From Paraburkholderia solitsugae (GTDB taxonomy: Bacteria; Pseudomonadota; Gammaproteobacteria; Burkholderiales; Burkholderiaceae), in assembly GCF_013177695.1 (NCBI RefSeq), contig NZ_WOEY01000058.1:86219-150218 (forward strand): a stretch of DNA of 64,000 nucleotides, in the 5' to 3' direction. The notes under the pieces were generated by a model. The model worked only from the letters and a program-made list of their open reading frames with translations, was not told the origin of the DNA and searched no databases. Within the stretch, counting starts at the first letter, position 1, and the number at the start of each line of letters is the position of its first letter. Below are positions 45,134-54,184 of the stretch, one piece after another. Position numbers and translations under genes: made by a program.

Positions 45134-46690
45134 ATGACCACCAACCATCCAACTCACCCGCCGCTGACCGGGGCGACGCTCGCCCTGGGCTCCCTGAGCG
45201 TTGGCCTCGCGGGCTTTATGACCGTGCTCGACTCGTCGATCGCCAACGTCGCCATTCCAACCATTTCCGGCAACCTCGGCGTATCGGTCGACGAAGGCAC
45301 GTGGGTCATCACCGTCTTTGCCGCTGCGAATGCCATCGCGATCCCGTTGACGGGCTGGCTGACGCAGAGGCTGGGGCAGGTCCGGCTGTTCGTCGGCTCG
45401 ATCTTGTTGTTCGTGTTCGCGTCCTGGCTGTGCGGCATTGCGCCGACCTTGCCTATCCTGTTGCTTGCGCGCGCCCTGCAGGGGGCCGTTGCCGGGCCGC
45501 TCATCCCGATGTCGCAAGCGTTGCTGCTCAGTTCGTGGCCCAAGGCGAAATCCTCGCTGGCACTCGCGCTGTTCTCGATGATTGTGGTGACCGGGCCGAT
45601 TGTCGGGCCGTCGCTCGGCGGCTGGGTGACGGACAGCTATAGCTGGTCGTGGATCTTCTATATCAACATCCCGGTCGGGCTGTTCTCTGCCGCGATGGTC
45701 TGGATGCTCTACCGCAAGCGCGATACACCGGCCAGAAAACTGCCAATCGACGTTGTCGGGCTGCTGCTGCTGATCGTCTGGGTCGCGTCGCTTCAGGTGA
45801 TGCTGGACAAGGGCAAGGATCTCGACTGGTTCTCGTCGAGCACGATTGTCGTGCTGGCTATCGTCGCCGCAGTCGGTCTCGCGGCATTCATTATCTGGGA
45901 GCTGACGGAGAAGAATCCGATCGTCGACTTGACGCTGTTCAAGCAGCGCAACTTCCTTGGAGGCACCATTTCGATTGCCATTGCGTATGGCATCTTCTTC
46001 GGAACGTTGGTGCTGCTTCCGCAGTGGATGCAGGAATACCTGGGATACCGGGCTGTCGACGCGGGGCTCGCCACGGCGCCGCTGGGCATTTTCGCGGTGA
46101 TCGGCGCACCCATCATGGGCAAGATCCTGCCGCGTTCCGATGCGCGCATCATCGGCACGTTCGCATTCATCGGATTCGCGATTGTCTACTTCATGCGTAC
46201 GTTTTTCTATACCGACATCAGCGAGGGATACATCATCCTGCCGACCCTGCTGCAGGGTATTCCGATGGCGCTGTTCTTCGCTCCGCTTACCGTGATCATT
46301 CTGTCAGGACAGCCACCCGAAAAGGTGCCGGCCGCAGCCGGACTGTCCACCTTCGGACGCGTGTTCTTCGGCGGTATCGGTACGTCGCTGGCGAACGTCG
46401 TGTGGAATAACCGAACGATCCTGCATCACGAGATCCTGACGCAGCAGTCCAGCCCGACCAACCCGATCTTCAATGCGCAGATGAACACCTACCATTCGGT
46501 GCTTGGTCTGGGACAAGGCGCTTCGTATGCGTTGTTCGATCAGACGGTGCAGGCGCAGGCAGCGATGTTGGGGCTGAATGACGTGTTTTATGGAGCCGCG
46601 ATCATCATGATCATCATCATTCCGCTTGTCTGGATCACCAAGCCAGGCAAGGCGGGTGGCTCAAGCGATGCCGCCGCGGCTGCGCACTGA
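45134..46690 (+). CDS. Multidrug MFS transporter, DHA2 (EmrB/QacA) family
   Basis: Proton-driven inner-membrane exporter. ATG 45134 gives 518 residues and about 14 membrane segments. N-terminal GFMTVLDSSIANVAIPTISG is the DHA2 motif, LTGWLTQRLGQVRLF is motif A, and VTGPIVGPSLGGWV is motif C typical of drug:H+ antiporters. The C-terminus ends in a short charged/Ala tail. Gap to the adaptor is 73 bp. With the adaptor and OprM-type duct it makes a complete EmrAB-TolC-like pump, probably against aromatic acids or hydrophobic drugs. Confidence 0.93.
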   Translation: MTTNHPTHPPLTGATLALGSLSVGLAGFMTVLDSSIANVAIPTISGNLGVSVDEGTWVITVFAAANAIAIPLTGWLTQRLGQVRLFVGSILLFVFASWLCGIAPTLPILLLARALQGAVAGPLIPMSQALLLSSWPKAKSSLALALFSMIVVTGPIVGPSLGGWVTDSYSWSWIFYINIPVGLFSAAMVWMLYRKRDTPARKLPIDVVGLLLLIVWVASLQVMLDKGKDLDWFSSSTIVVLAIVAAVGLAAFIIWELTEKNPIVDLTLFKQRNFLGGTISIAIAYGIFFGTLVLLPQWMQEYLGYRAVDAGLATAPLGIFAVIGAPIMGKILPRSDARIIGTFAFIGFAIVYFMRTFFYTDISEGYIILPTLLQGIPMALFFAPLTVIILSGQPPEKVPAAAGLSTFGRVFFGGIGTSLANVVWNNRTILHHEILTQQSSPTNPIFNAQMNTYHSVLGLGQGASYALFDQTVQAQAAMLGLNDVFYGAAIIMIIIIPLVWITKPGKAGGSSDAAAAAH

Positions 46691-46777
46691 AGGATGGCTG
46701 GGCGATGGGAATGTGGAGCACACTTATCGGCCCAGTTTATAGCGTATTAACCCAATCCGATTTCGAAGGAGTTCAAA

Positions 46778-47290
46778 ATGAAGACATCTGAAACCCAAAG
46801 ACAAATAGTTCGCGTCACGATCGATGCCGACGTCACTTTTGAAAGCTTTGTTAAAAGCTTTCAGGAAAGACTTGGGCAATTCGATCAGGCAGCCGTTGCC
46901 GCCCTGGCAGGGCAGCCTCGCGAAGCAGCGGCCGCGATTCAAGGCATGGAGGGCGACCAGGGGTTGATGATCTTTTTTACGCTTGACCACGGTCGTGCGC
47001 TCACAATGGTCGGGCAAAGCAGGAAGGTTATCCGGTTCATATTGGGAAACCCACTGGTCGCGATACAGATGACCAGGCACGACGTACGTGCTGGCCAGTA
47101 TGTTCCGTTAACGCTGATTGCTTATGAAGAGGAGGAGAATCGCGTTCGCATCGAGTATGACCAGCCATCGTCCCTTCTCGATGTTTGCGAAAATGCAGAA
47201 GTCGACGAAACAGCACGCGGCCTCGATAAAAAGCTTCTCCTGGTCGTGGAGCACGCGATCAACGATGCCTCCCAGGTCCAACGACGTTAG
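46778..47290 (+). CDS. DUF302-like protein
   Basis: 170-residue soluble protein of unknown function with a domain resembling DUF302: MIFFTLDHGRALTMVGQSRKVIRFILGNPLVAI, then APLTLIAYEEEE-like strand (YVPLTLIAYEEEENRVRIEYDQPSSLL). No signal peptide, cysteine cluster or catalytic motif is seen. AAGGAG stands 8 nt before ATG 46778. It is 87 bp after the pump gene and co-directional, so it may be regulated with it. Function cannot be assigned. Confidence 0.75.
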   Translation: MKTSETQRQIVRVTIDADVTFESFVKSFQERLGQFDQAAVAALAGQPREAAAAIQGMEGDQGLMIFFTLDHGRALTMVGQSRKVIRFILGNPLVAIQMTRHDVRAGQYVPLTLIAYEEEENRVRIEYDQPSSLLDVCENAEVDETARGLDKKLLLVVEHAINDASQVQRR

Positions 47291-47312
47291 CGCCTGCGAA
47301 TCTACCGCCTGC

Positions 47313-48080
47313 CTACACCTCGGTTTTGGCGGGGGTGGCAGGAAGACGAATCCACGCTTCAAGGTGCGACGGGCCGGCAGCAACGGCACTCAGAAACATG
47401 CAGATCGAAAAATGGATCATCTGATCGATACGCACGGAATAACCGATTTGCGGTGCTCGACCGGAGAGAATCAACGTGGCGAGCCCGTGCTCCATGCTCC
47501 AGGCCGCGTGGGTGACTAGCGGAAGAGATCGCTTTTGCCAGCCGCTTTCCACCGCGGCATCCTGAACCGATGATGCAAACAGGTTGAACGATTTCGTGCC
47601 TGCTTCGACGAGTTCCGGATAATTATCGCGAACGATGAGGCGCGGCCCGACCATCAAGTCGAAAAGTCCTTTGTGCTGCTGTGCGAATTCGACATACGTG
47701 CGCATCATCCGGTATGCCTTCGCCATCGCAGATTCGTCGCACGCCTCTATCGTAGATCGCAAGGCGGCAAGTTCCAGGAATCCATCGGCTGCAATCGCGG
47801 CCAGCAGACCCTCCTTGCCAGCAAAATGTCGAGAGGGTGCAGCTTCTGATACGCCTACCGCGCGGGCGAGATACCTCAAACTCAGCTCGTGGGCGCCAAT
47901 CTCCTCCAATGCCGTACGGCCCTCGGCAATCAGGGCATGACGAAGATTCCCATGGTGGTACGGCACAGCAGTCCCGCTTGAGGGTTTCGGACTCACGGTA
48001 TTGGTCAAAGGTTGTCGAAGGCAACAATTATAGGCGTGCGAATTCCGCGCGCGCAACGCATCTGTCTGTCTGACTGCCAT
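47313..48080 (-). CDS. TetR/AcrR-family transcriptional repressor
   Basis: Up to 255 residues from ATG 48080. The DNA-binding domain is visible at about 42-88 (HGNLRHALIAEGRTALEEIGAHELSLRYLARAVGVSEAAPSRHF), and the C-terminal part has the helical effector domain. The 35 residues before the domain are low in similarity to anything I recognise, so a later start (for example GTG 47996) is possible. It is divergent from the hydratase-CaiB-FAH-MFS operon and probably represses it. The intergenic region contains GGGAATTCCC. Confidence 0.85.
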   Translation of the reverse strand: MAVRQTDALRARNSHAYNCCLRQPLTNTVSPKPSSGTAVPYHHGNLRHALIAEGRTALEEIGAHELSLRYLARAVGVSEAAPSRHFAGKEGLLAAIAADGFLELAALRSTIEACDESAMAKAYRMMRTYVEFAQQHKGLFDLMVGPRLIVRDNYPELVEAGTKSFNLFASSVQDAAVESGWQKRSLPLVTHAAWSMEHGLATLILSGRAPQIGYSVRIDQMIHFSICMFLSAVAAGPSHLEAWIRLPATPAKTEV

Positions 48081-48327
48081 GCCAACCAGAAAATGAACTG
48101 CCTCGTGACGGTGATGTGGACGGTATGAAGTTGTTCGGGAATTCCCTGATTTCGCTCTAAGTTAACACCGTTATCATTGTCTCACGTTGGGTCGTTTTTG
48201 AGTCCCCTGGCGACAACATCTGATCCTTCTGCTGGGCGGAGCGAGCTTCGTCCCTATCTTAGATGTGTTCGCTTTTATTTCAACCAAAATGCCTGGCATT
48301 GTGCCGGGCACTCATCCTGGACGAGAA
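48081..48327. promoter_or_regulatory. Divergent promoter region (TetR / catabolic operon) with 10-bp palindrome
   Basis: 247 bp with no gene. GGGAATTCCC (48137-48146) is a perfect palindrome about 60 bp from the TetR start and a candidate TetR operator. GTTAAC follows at 48161-48166. No clear sigma-70 pair was identified. Confidence 0.4.
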
Positions 48328-49092
48328 ATGAGCACTGTCGTGTTTGAAAAGGACGGCGCGGTTGGCGTCGTTACGATGTCGAAGCCGCCCCATAACCTGA
48401 TCGAGAGTCACTTCCTGAAGGATCTGCTGGACGCTTACAGCAAGGCCGTCAACGAGGGTTGCCGCTCGATTCTGCTGCGCAGCGCAATGCGGCACTTCTG
48501 CGCAGGGGCGGATGTGGCGGGCTTCACCGGAGGGCAGGCCCGGCGAGACCAGGCGGGGCTGGACGCTTTGCTTGATGCGCTCGAAAACGTGCCGCTTCCC
48601 GCTGTCGCCGCTGTGCACGGTGCAGCGCTTGGCGGCGGTTTCGAACTGGCATTGACCTGCGACATGATCGTGGCAGCCGACACGGCCTTCTTCGGCATGG
48701 CGGAAGCGTCGCTGGGCCTGATCCCGCTGCTCGGTGGTGTGCAGCGTGTCGTGCAGCGCGTCGGCCCCGCACGTGCGAAAGAAATGGCGATGTTCGGCCG
48801 CCGCCACAGTCCGGTAGCACTGGAACGTTGGGGGGCGATCAATCTTGTTGTCGAGGAGTCCGAGTTGCCTGCGGTGGCAATGTCGTGGGCAAGACAACTC
48901 GCGGCGGGCCCCACGGTCGCGCTACGCGCCATCAAGACCCTGGCCAACCTGTCGGCACGTCACGGAATTGCCGGCGCAGACGCCCAGCAGACGGACATGA
49001 ACAGCATGATGTGGGCGAGCGCTGATCAGAAGCGCGGTCTTAGCGCCTTCATGAAGACCGGACCCGGCTCGGCAGTATTTGAGGGGAATTGA
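48328..49092 (+). CDS. Enoyl-CoA hydratase/isomerase family protein
   Basis: 254-residue crotonase-fold protein from ATG 48328. Oxyanion-hole motifs are HFCAGADVAGF (about 56-66) and GAALGGGFELALTCD (about 96-110); the segment FGMAEASLGLIPLLGGVQRV retains the family's active-site Glu position. Sequence after residue 200 is a typical C-terminal helix region. It is the first gene of a four-gene operon with CaiB-type CoA transferase, FAH and an MFS carrier; the CaiB ATG lies three bases after its stop. It likely hydrates or isomerises the CoA ester made by the transferase. Confidence 0.88.
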   Translation: MSTVVFEKDGAVGVVTMSKPPHNLIESHFLKDLLDAYSKAVNEGCRSILLRSAMRHFCAGADVAGFTGGQARRDQAGLDALLDALENVPLPAVAAVHGAALGGGFELALTCDMIVAADTAFFGMAEASLGLIPLLGGVQRVVQRVGPARAKEMAMFGRRHSPVALERWGAINLVVEESELPAVAMSWARQLAAGPTVALRAIKTLANLSARHGIAGADAQQTDMNSMMWASADQKRGLSAFMKTGPGSAVFEGN

Positions 49093-49094
49093 TC

Positions 49095-50330
49095 ATGGGT
49101 GCTCCGCTTGAAGGATTGAAGGTCGTAGATTTCACACGGGTGCTCGCCGGCCCGCTTTGCACGAAGACGTTGCGCGACCTGGGCGCCGACGTGACCAAGA
49201 TCGAGCCGCCCGGCGGCGATTCCGGACGGGGTGGTGTGCCGTTCATCGGCACCATGTCGGTCTACTATGCGCAGCAGAATGCAGGCAAGCGCAACCTGAG
49301 TCTCGATCTGAACTGGCCCGAGGCGCGTGCGATCGTGACCGATCTGTGCCGCGAGGCCGACATCATTGTCGAAAACTTCCGTCCCGGTACGCTCGCGCGT
49401 TTTGGCCTCGGCTATGAGCAGGTTCGCGAGTTCAATCCCGCCGTCATCTATGTCTCAATGAGCGGCTACGGTCAGACGGGTCCGTGGCGCAACCGGCCCG
49501 CGTTCGCCCCGACAGTGCAGGCTGAGACCGGTCTCACCGATATTCTGCGCGAACACTACGAGCACGGCCCGGATGAAGTCAGGAACGACGCGTGCAGTCA
49601 CGCGGACGTGTACACCGGGCTGCACGGCGCCATCGCCGTCCTCGCCGCGCTTCAGCACCGAAGCCAGACGGGTGAGGGGCAGCACGTCGACGTCTCGATG
49701 GCCGCGACCATGCTGGCAGTCAATGAGCGGGCGGGCGCGCAGTTGTCGGGTATCGACACGAACGGCGAGCCGCCCGCATTGAGCGCGCCGGAGTCTCATA
49801 TCTTCCGGCTGCCCGACGGCCGCCAGGTGACGATTGCCGCGAGCCCGATCTACTCACCGATGTTCGTTCGCTATTGCGCGATGATGCGGCGCACGGATCT
49901 TCTGCAGGACCCGCGTTTCTCCACCGCGCTGCTGCGTCGGGAGAATCTCGATGTGCTGCTCGATGAAATCCGGACTTGGATCATGACGTTCAACGATCTC
50001 GATGAACTGCAGGCACAAGTGAGCGAGCAGGGTCTGGCGATCGGTGTGGTTCGCACGACGCAGGAAATTGCGGAGTCCGAATGGGCGGAAGACTGGGGTG
50101 CCATCGTGGAAGTCGACGATCGTTCCGGCGGAACGATGCGCATGCCTGGCCCACCGTGGCGCTTCAGCACGGCCACCTTGCCGCCGCCGGGTATCCCTGC
50201 TTTTCAGGGGGAACACAATGTTGAACTGCTTGCCGAAAGGAACGTTGATCCTGCGTTTATTCAGGAGCTTCGGGAACGTCGGGTTCTGCTGAGCCGCCGT
50301 GGTATCCGCGAGGATTTCGATGCGCCTTGA
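49095..50330 (+). CDS. CaiB/BaiF family CoA transferase
   Basis: Class III CoA transferase moving CoA between carboxylic acids. ATG 49095 is preferred since GAGGGG lies 8 nt upstream; a TTG six bases earlier is less likely. The 411-residue product has the family blocks LEGLKVVDFTRVLAGPLCTKTLRDLGADVTKIE [first 40 residues], GKRNLSLDLN, DIIVENFRPGTLARFGLGYE, YVSMSGYGQTGP and SHADVYTGLHGAIAVLAAL, where the catalytic Asp sits. It overlaps the FAH gene by 11 bp. Likely activates the acid that the hydratase then handles. Confidence 0.9.
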   Translation: MGAPLEGLKVVDFTRVLAGPLCTKTLRDLGADVTKIEPPGGDSGRGGVPFIGTMSVYYAQQNAGKRNLSLDLNWPEARAIVTDLCREADIIVENFRPGTLARFGLGYEQVREFNPAVIYVSMSGYGQTGPWRNRPAFAPTVQAETGLTDILREHYEHGPDEVRNDACSHADVYTGLHGAIAVLAALQHRSQTGEGQHVDVSMAATMLAVNERAGAQLSGIDTNGEPPALSAPESHIFRLPDGRQVTIAASPIYSPMFVRYCAMMRRTDLLQDPRFSTALLRRENLDVLLDEIRTWIMTFNDLDELQAQVSEQGLAIGVVRTTQEIAESEWAEDWGAIVEVDDRSGGTMRMPGPPWRFSTATLPPPGIPAFQGEHNVELLAERNVDPAFIQELRERRVLLSRRGIREDFDAP

Positions 50331-51654
50331 TCACACTCATGATGCCTCAGCGAAGAGCTGGCTCGAATCGGCAAACCGGAATGACACGCCGTTCCCATTG
50401 CAGAACCTGCCATTTGGTGTGTTTCGCCGTGCGGGGACGGAGGAGGGGTTTCGCGGCGGAGTTGCGCTTGGAGATCGGGTGATCGATCTCGGTGCGTTGA
50501 CCGACGCAGGTGCATTCGACGGGCTCGCCGCCGAGGCGGCGCGAGCCTGTGCGCGACCGAGCCTGAATGAATTTTTCGGCTTGGGGCCAGTCGCATGGCG
50601 GGCGTTAAGGCACGCGCTTTTCGCCTTGTTCAAGATGGGGGACACAAGTCGGCGTGTTGGGCCCGGGATTGACATACTCGAGAAGTGTCTGGTTGCTCAG
50701 TCAGAGGTGGAATATGGCGTGCCCGCGCAGATTGGCGACTACACCGATTTCTATACGTCGATTGATCACGCGCGGAACATCGTTAAGCTGCTCCGCCCGG
50801 ACGGTGTGGTGTCGCCTAATTTCCATTGGATGCCAATTGCTTACCACGGCCGAGTGTCGAGCATCGGTCTATCGGGCCAACGGGTGCGGAGGCCGTTTGG
50901 TCAGCGCTTGACGGCCGGAAACCAGGTGCCCGAGGTCGGGACGTGCGCCAAGCTTGACTACGAACTGGAGCTAGGCATTTTCATCGGGACCGGGAACGAG
51001 AAGGGAACGCAGATATCGGTGGAGTCGGCGGAAGAGCATGTGTTCGGACTTTGTTTGCTAAACGATTGGTCCGCTCGCGACATTCAGTCGTGGGAATCGG
51101 CTCCGCTGGGTCCCTTTCTGGCAAAGAACTTCGCAACGACGCTTTCGCCATGGATTGTCACGATGGAAGCGCTCGCTCCATTTCGTGCGCAATGGACGCG
51201 CCCCGAGAGTGATCCGCAGCCGCTTCCCTACCTGTCCTCGCCTGAAACGTATGCGTCTGGTGCGATCGATATTCAGCTCGAGGTGGCGCTTGAGACTGGG
51301 GACACCCGGCGAAACGGCATGCCACCGACGCGGCTCACGCACACGAGCTTTCGTCATCAGTATTGGACCATCGCGCAGATGGTGGCCCATCACACTGTTG
51401 GCGGATGCAATCTTCGCAGCGGCGATCTGCTAGGCAGCGGAACGATCTCTGGTCCGACCCGAAGAGAGGCTGGTGCACTGATCGAGCTCACCGAAGCCGG
51501 TGAGTCGCCCATCAAGTTACCGAATGGCGAAGCTCGCTCATTCCTCGAAGACGGCGACGTAGTGGTGATGACTGGCTGGTGCGAGCGTCCCGGTTACGCA
51601 CGGATTGGCTTTGGAGAAAATCGCGGAGAAGTCGTGCCAGCGAAGTGGGCGTGA
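50320..51654 (+). CDS. fahA: Fumarylacetoacetase (FahA-type)
   Basis: Hydrolyses a beta-diketone acid; classical substrate fumarylacetoacetate. ATG 50320 gives 444 residues with an 11-bp overlap on CaiB. Active-site blocks are all present: DYTDFYTSIDHA (metal Asp and catalytic His), LDYELELGIFIG (two metal Glu), LLNDWSARDIQSW (metal Asp), GPFLAKNFATTLSPW (Lys). The length is that of true FahA rather than the short FAH-fold proteins. No hmgA or maiA lies nearby, so the physiological substrate may be different. Base composition is lower in GC than the rest. Confidence 0.9.
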   Translation: MRLDHTHDASAKSWLESANRNDTPFPLQNLPFGVFRRAGTEEGFRGGVALGDRVIDLGALTDAGAFDGLAAEAARACARPSLNEFFGLGPVAWRALRHALFALFKMGDTSRRVGPGIDILEKCLVAQSEVEYGVPAQIGDYTDFYTSIDHARNIVKLLRPDGVVSPNFHWMPIAYHGRVSSIGLSGQRVRRPFGQRLTAGNQVPEVGTCAKLDYELELGIFIGTGNEKGTQISVESAEEHVFGLCLLNDWSARDIQSWESAPLGPFLAKNFATTLSPWIVTMEALAPFRAQWTRPESDPQPLPYLSSPETYASGAIDIQLEVALETGDTRRNGMPPTRLTHTSFRHQYWTIAQMVAHHTVGGCNLRSGDLLGSGTISGPTRREAGALIELTEAGESPIKLPNGEARSFLEDGDVVVMTGWCERPGYARIGFGENRGEVVPAKWA

Positions 51655-51745
51655 CAGTGCTCGGGCCTCGATCGAAAGATCGGGGCGACTGAAACTTTGG
51701 GAGAACCGGCGCAAGAACTGGGAGCCCATAATTGGAGACGATCTG

Positions 51746-53107
51746 ATGAGCGCGTTGTTCGAAACAGAAGTGTTAGAGGCAGACACCGACTCGCGCCGGT
51801 TGTTGCGCAAGGCCTATTTGACTTCTGAGTGGCGAATCATCCCTCTTCTGTTTGCCTTATGGATGCTCGCGTGGGTGGACAGGGCGAACGTGGCGTTTGC
51901 AAAGCTGCAAATGCTATCGGACCTGCATTTTAGCGAAACGGCATACGGTCTTGGAGCGGGGCTGTTTTTCCTTGGATATGTCTTTTTTTCTGTTCCAAGT
52001 TCAATCGTTCAGCAACGCATGGGTGCAAGACTGGTCATATCGATGATTGCTATCGGCTGGGGCACGGCGAGTATCGCCATGATGTTCGTCAAGTCTGTAG
52101 GAATGTTTTATGCCATCCGCTTTCTGCTTGGCGTCTTCGAGGCTGGGTTCTACCCAGGCGTCATTCTATATTTCAACCAGTGGTTTCCAACGAAGCGGCG
52201 CACGCGAAACTTCAGCATTTTCCATTCTGCGGCAGTTTGCTCGACAGTCGCTGTGAGCTTGAGCGGCGGCGTCGTGCTCGAGTATATGAGCGGTATGTGG
52301 GGGTTGGCTGGATGGCGATGGATGTTTCTCTTGCAAGCCATTCCGACAGTTCTGCTCGGAGGGGTGGCGCTCTTTGTCCTTCCGGATGGGCCCGCTACCG
52401 CGCGTTGGCTCTCGGACGCCGAGCGACGTCTGATTCTGGACGATTTCGCGCGGGACCGGAATCATGCTGTACCGCCCGCGGAAAGCTCGTCTCCCCTGAT
52501 GGCCAACCCGATGCTCTGGCTGCTCGCGGGAATCTATTTCTGCATCCTCGCTGCAAATACCGCCTTAGGCTTCTATACACCGACGATCCTGCGCGAAGCT
52601 GGCTTCGGAGGCTATAGCGCGATCGGCAACGCGGTCGCTGCGATATGTGTGCTGGGTGCAATCGGCAACATTGCGTTTTCTACATTCGCGAGCCGTTATC
52701 GAGACGTTCGGTGGCATTGCGCAATCGCTGCGCTGGTCACGCTCACAAGTGTCCTGATGCTGGTTCTTGTCTGGCATAGCAGCCGGCCGGCCACTTTTGT
52801 GACGCTGGTGTTCGGGATAGCCGGGACCGGTGCTGGGGTCTCGCTCTTCTGGCAACTCCCTGCGCGGTTCATGCGCGAAAATACGCTTGCATTCGGTGTG
52901 CCGATCATCAGCTCTGTGGCCAACATTGCAGGATTTTTGACTCCCTGGATGACGGGGTATCTTCGCGATGCGACGGGCAGCTATGCCAGCGGATTTATTG
53001 CCGCAGCCGGGGTTGAGGTCATTGCCGTAGTCGCACTCATCATTGGCATTCCGCTGGTCGCGCGCAAACAGCAGTCCGTGCGTGAGAGCTGTTCCCGATG
53101 CAGCTGA
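51746..53107 (+). CDS. MFS transporter, anion:cation symporter (ACS) family
   Basis: Inner-membrane uptake carrier for an organic anion. ATG 51746 has GGAG 9 nt upstream; 453 residues with about twelve membrane segments. WMLAWVDRANVAFAKLQML near the start and the loop GVFEAGFYPGVILYFNQWFP are signatures of the ACS (tartrate/phthalate/hydroxyphenylacetate) group. The gene is AT-richer than its surroundings. Its position as last gene of the hydratase-CaiB-FAH operon suggests it imports the substrate of that pathway. The start is 92 bp after the FAH stop. Confidence 0.9.
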   Translation: MSALFETEVLEADTDSRRLLRKAYLTSEWRIIPLLFALWMLAWVDRANVAFAKLQMLSDLHFSETAYGLGAGLFFLGYVFFSVPSSIVQQRMGARLVISMIAIGWGTASIAMMFVKSVGMFYAIRFLLGVFEAGFYPGVILYFNQWFPTKRRTRNFSIFHSAAVCSTVAVSLSGGVVLEYMSGMWGLAGWRWMFLLQAIPTVLLGGVALFVLPDGPATARWLSDAERRLILDDFARDRNHAVPPAESSSPLMANPMLWLLAGIYFCILAANTALGFYTPTILREAGFGGYSAIGNAVAAICVLGAIGNIAFSTFASRYRDVRWHCAIAALVTLTSVLMLVLVWHSSRPATFVTLVFGIAGTGAGVSLFWQLPARFMRENTLAFGVPIISSVANIAGFLTPWMTGYLRDATGSYASGFIAAAGVEVIAVVALIIGIPLVARKQQSVRESCSRCS

Positions 53108-53213
53108 ACAGGAACTCAAAATGGCGTGTAGAAAACGCCGTGAGTTAGGCCCACGCTGTTCATCAAGCTAGCGACCCCAACTGGAAGGGCGCTCAATGGA
53201 TGCCGAATGAACG

Positions 53214-54125
53214 TCACCGGCGTCTCAGGTGTTCGTTCTGCTCGAACAGCTCGATGATCCAGTCGATGAACACCCGCACTTTGGCGCTCAGGTAGCGGTT
53301 CGGCGCGTAGATCACGTGCACGGGGGTGGCCTGCGGCTGCCAGTCCACGAGTAGCGGCACGAGTGTCCCGGCGGCGATCGCGCCGCGCACCGAGTACGTC
53401 GGCGCCTGGATTATCCCGAGGCTCGCGAGGCCCGCGGCCAGATACGCATTCGTATCATCCACGACGAGCCGGTGATTCAGCGCGAGATCACCTTTCTGAT
53501 CGTTGTGGGAGAACTGGAACGACAGTGCCCGGCCGCCGCGCGACGGGGTCATGCCGACGGTCGGCAGATCGCGTAACTGGTCCGGCGCTGCAGGCGTGCC
53601 GTGGGCGTCGAGAAACGCGGGCGTTGCGCATGTCGTGAAGCCGAAGCTGCCGATCTGCCGTGCGACCAGGAACTGCTCGTCGACTTCACCGGCGCGGATC
53701 GCGCAGTCGATGCCCTCGGTCATCAGGTCGGTGCGCCTGTTGCCGAGGTCGAGGTCGATGCCGATATCCGGATAGGCGCGGTAGAAGTCCGCGAGTGCGG
53801 GCACTAGCACGAGCGTACCGATGGCAGTCGGGACATCGACGTGGATCCCGCCCGAGGGTTTCCTCTGCGCATGCGTGGTGGTCGATTCGATGTCGGCCAA
53901 GTCCGCGAGCAGGCGCATGACGCGCTCGTAGTAGATCGCACCTTCTGGTGTGACTGTCACGGAGCGCGTCGTGCGGTGCAGCAGGCGAACCTTCAGATCT
54001 GCCTCGAGGTTCTGGATGAGCCGCGTCACCGTCGCCTTCGGCACGTCGAGGGTGTCGGCCGCCTTCACGAACGTCCCGGCTTCGACCACACGGACGAATG
54101 CGTTCATTGCTGCAATGCGGTCCAT
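53214..54125 (-). CDS. LysR-family transcriptional regulator (CrgA-like)
   Basis: 303 residues from ATG 54125. HTH at about 1-60 (MNAFVRVVEAGTFVKAADTLDVPKATVTRLIQNLE) and a LysR effector domain (GGIHVDVPTAIGTLVLVPALADF onward). It is the last gene on the strand of the MaoC-flavin reductase-hydrolase-ECH operon, 60 bp beyond ECH. Such placement suggests it regulates that operon, perhaps from within the same transcript. Effector unknown. Confidence 0.9.
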   Translation of the reverse strand: MDRIAAMNAFVRVVEAGTFVKAADTLDVPKATVTRLIQNLEADLKVRLLHRTTRSVTVTPEGAIYYERVMRLLADLADIESTTTHAQRKPSGGIHVDVPTAIGTLVLVPALADFYRAYPDIGIDLDLGNRRTDLMTEGIDCAIRAGEVDEQFLVARQIGSFGFTTCATPAFLDAHGTPAAPDQLRDLPTVGMTPSRGGRALSFQFSHNDQKGDLALNHRLVVDDTNAYLAAGLASLGIIQAPTYSVRGAIAAGTLVPLLVDWQPQATPVHVIYAPNRYLSAKVRVFIDWIIELFEQNEHLRRR

Positions 54126-54184
54126 GATGCGCGGCTCCATTCGATGGGAGAGACGCCATTAGACCGCAATCCCGCTGCGTGCTG

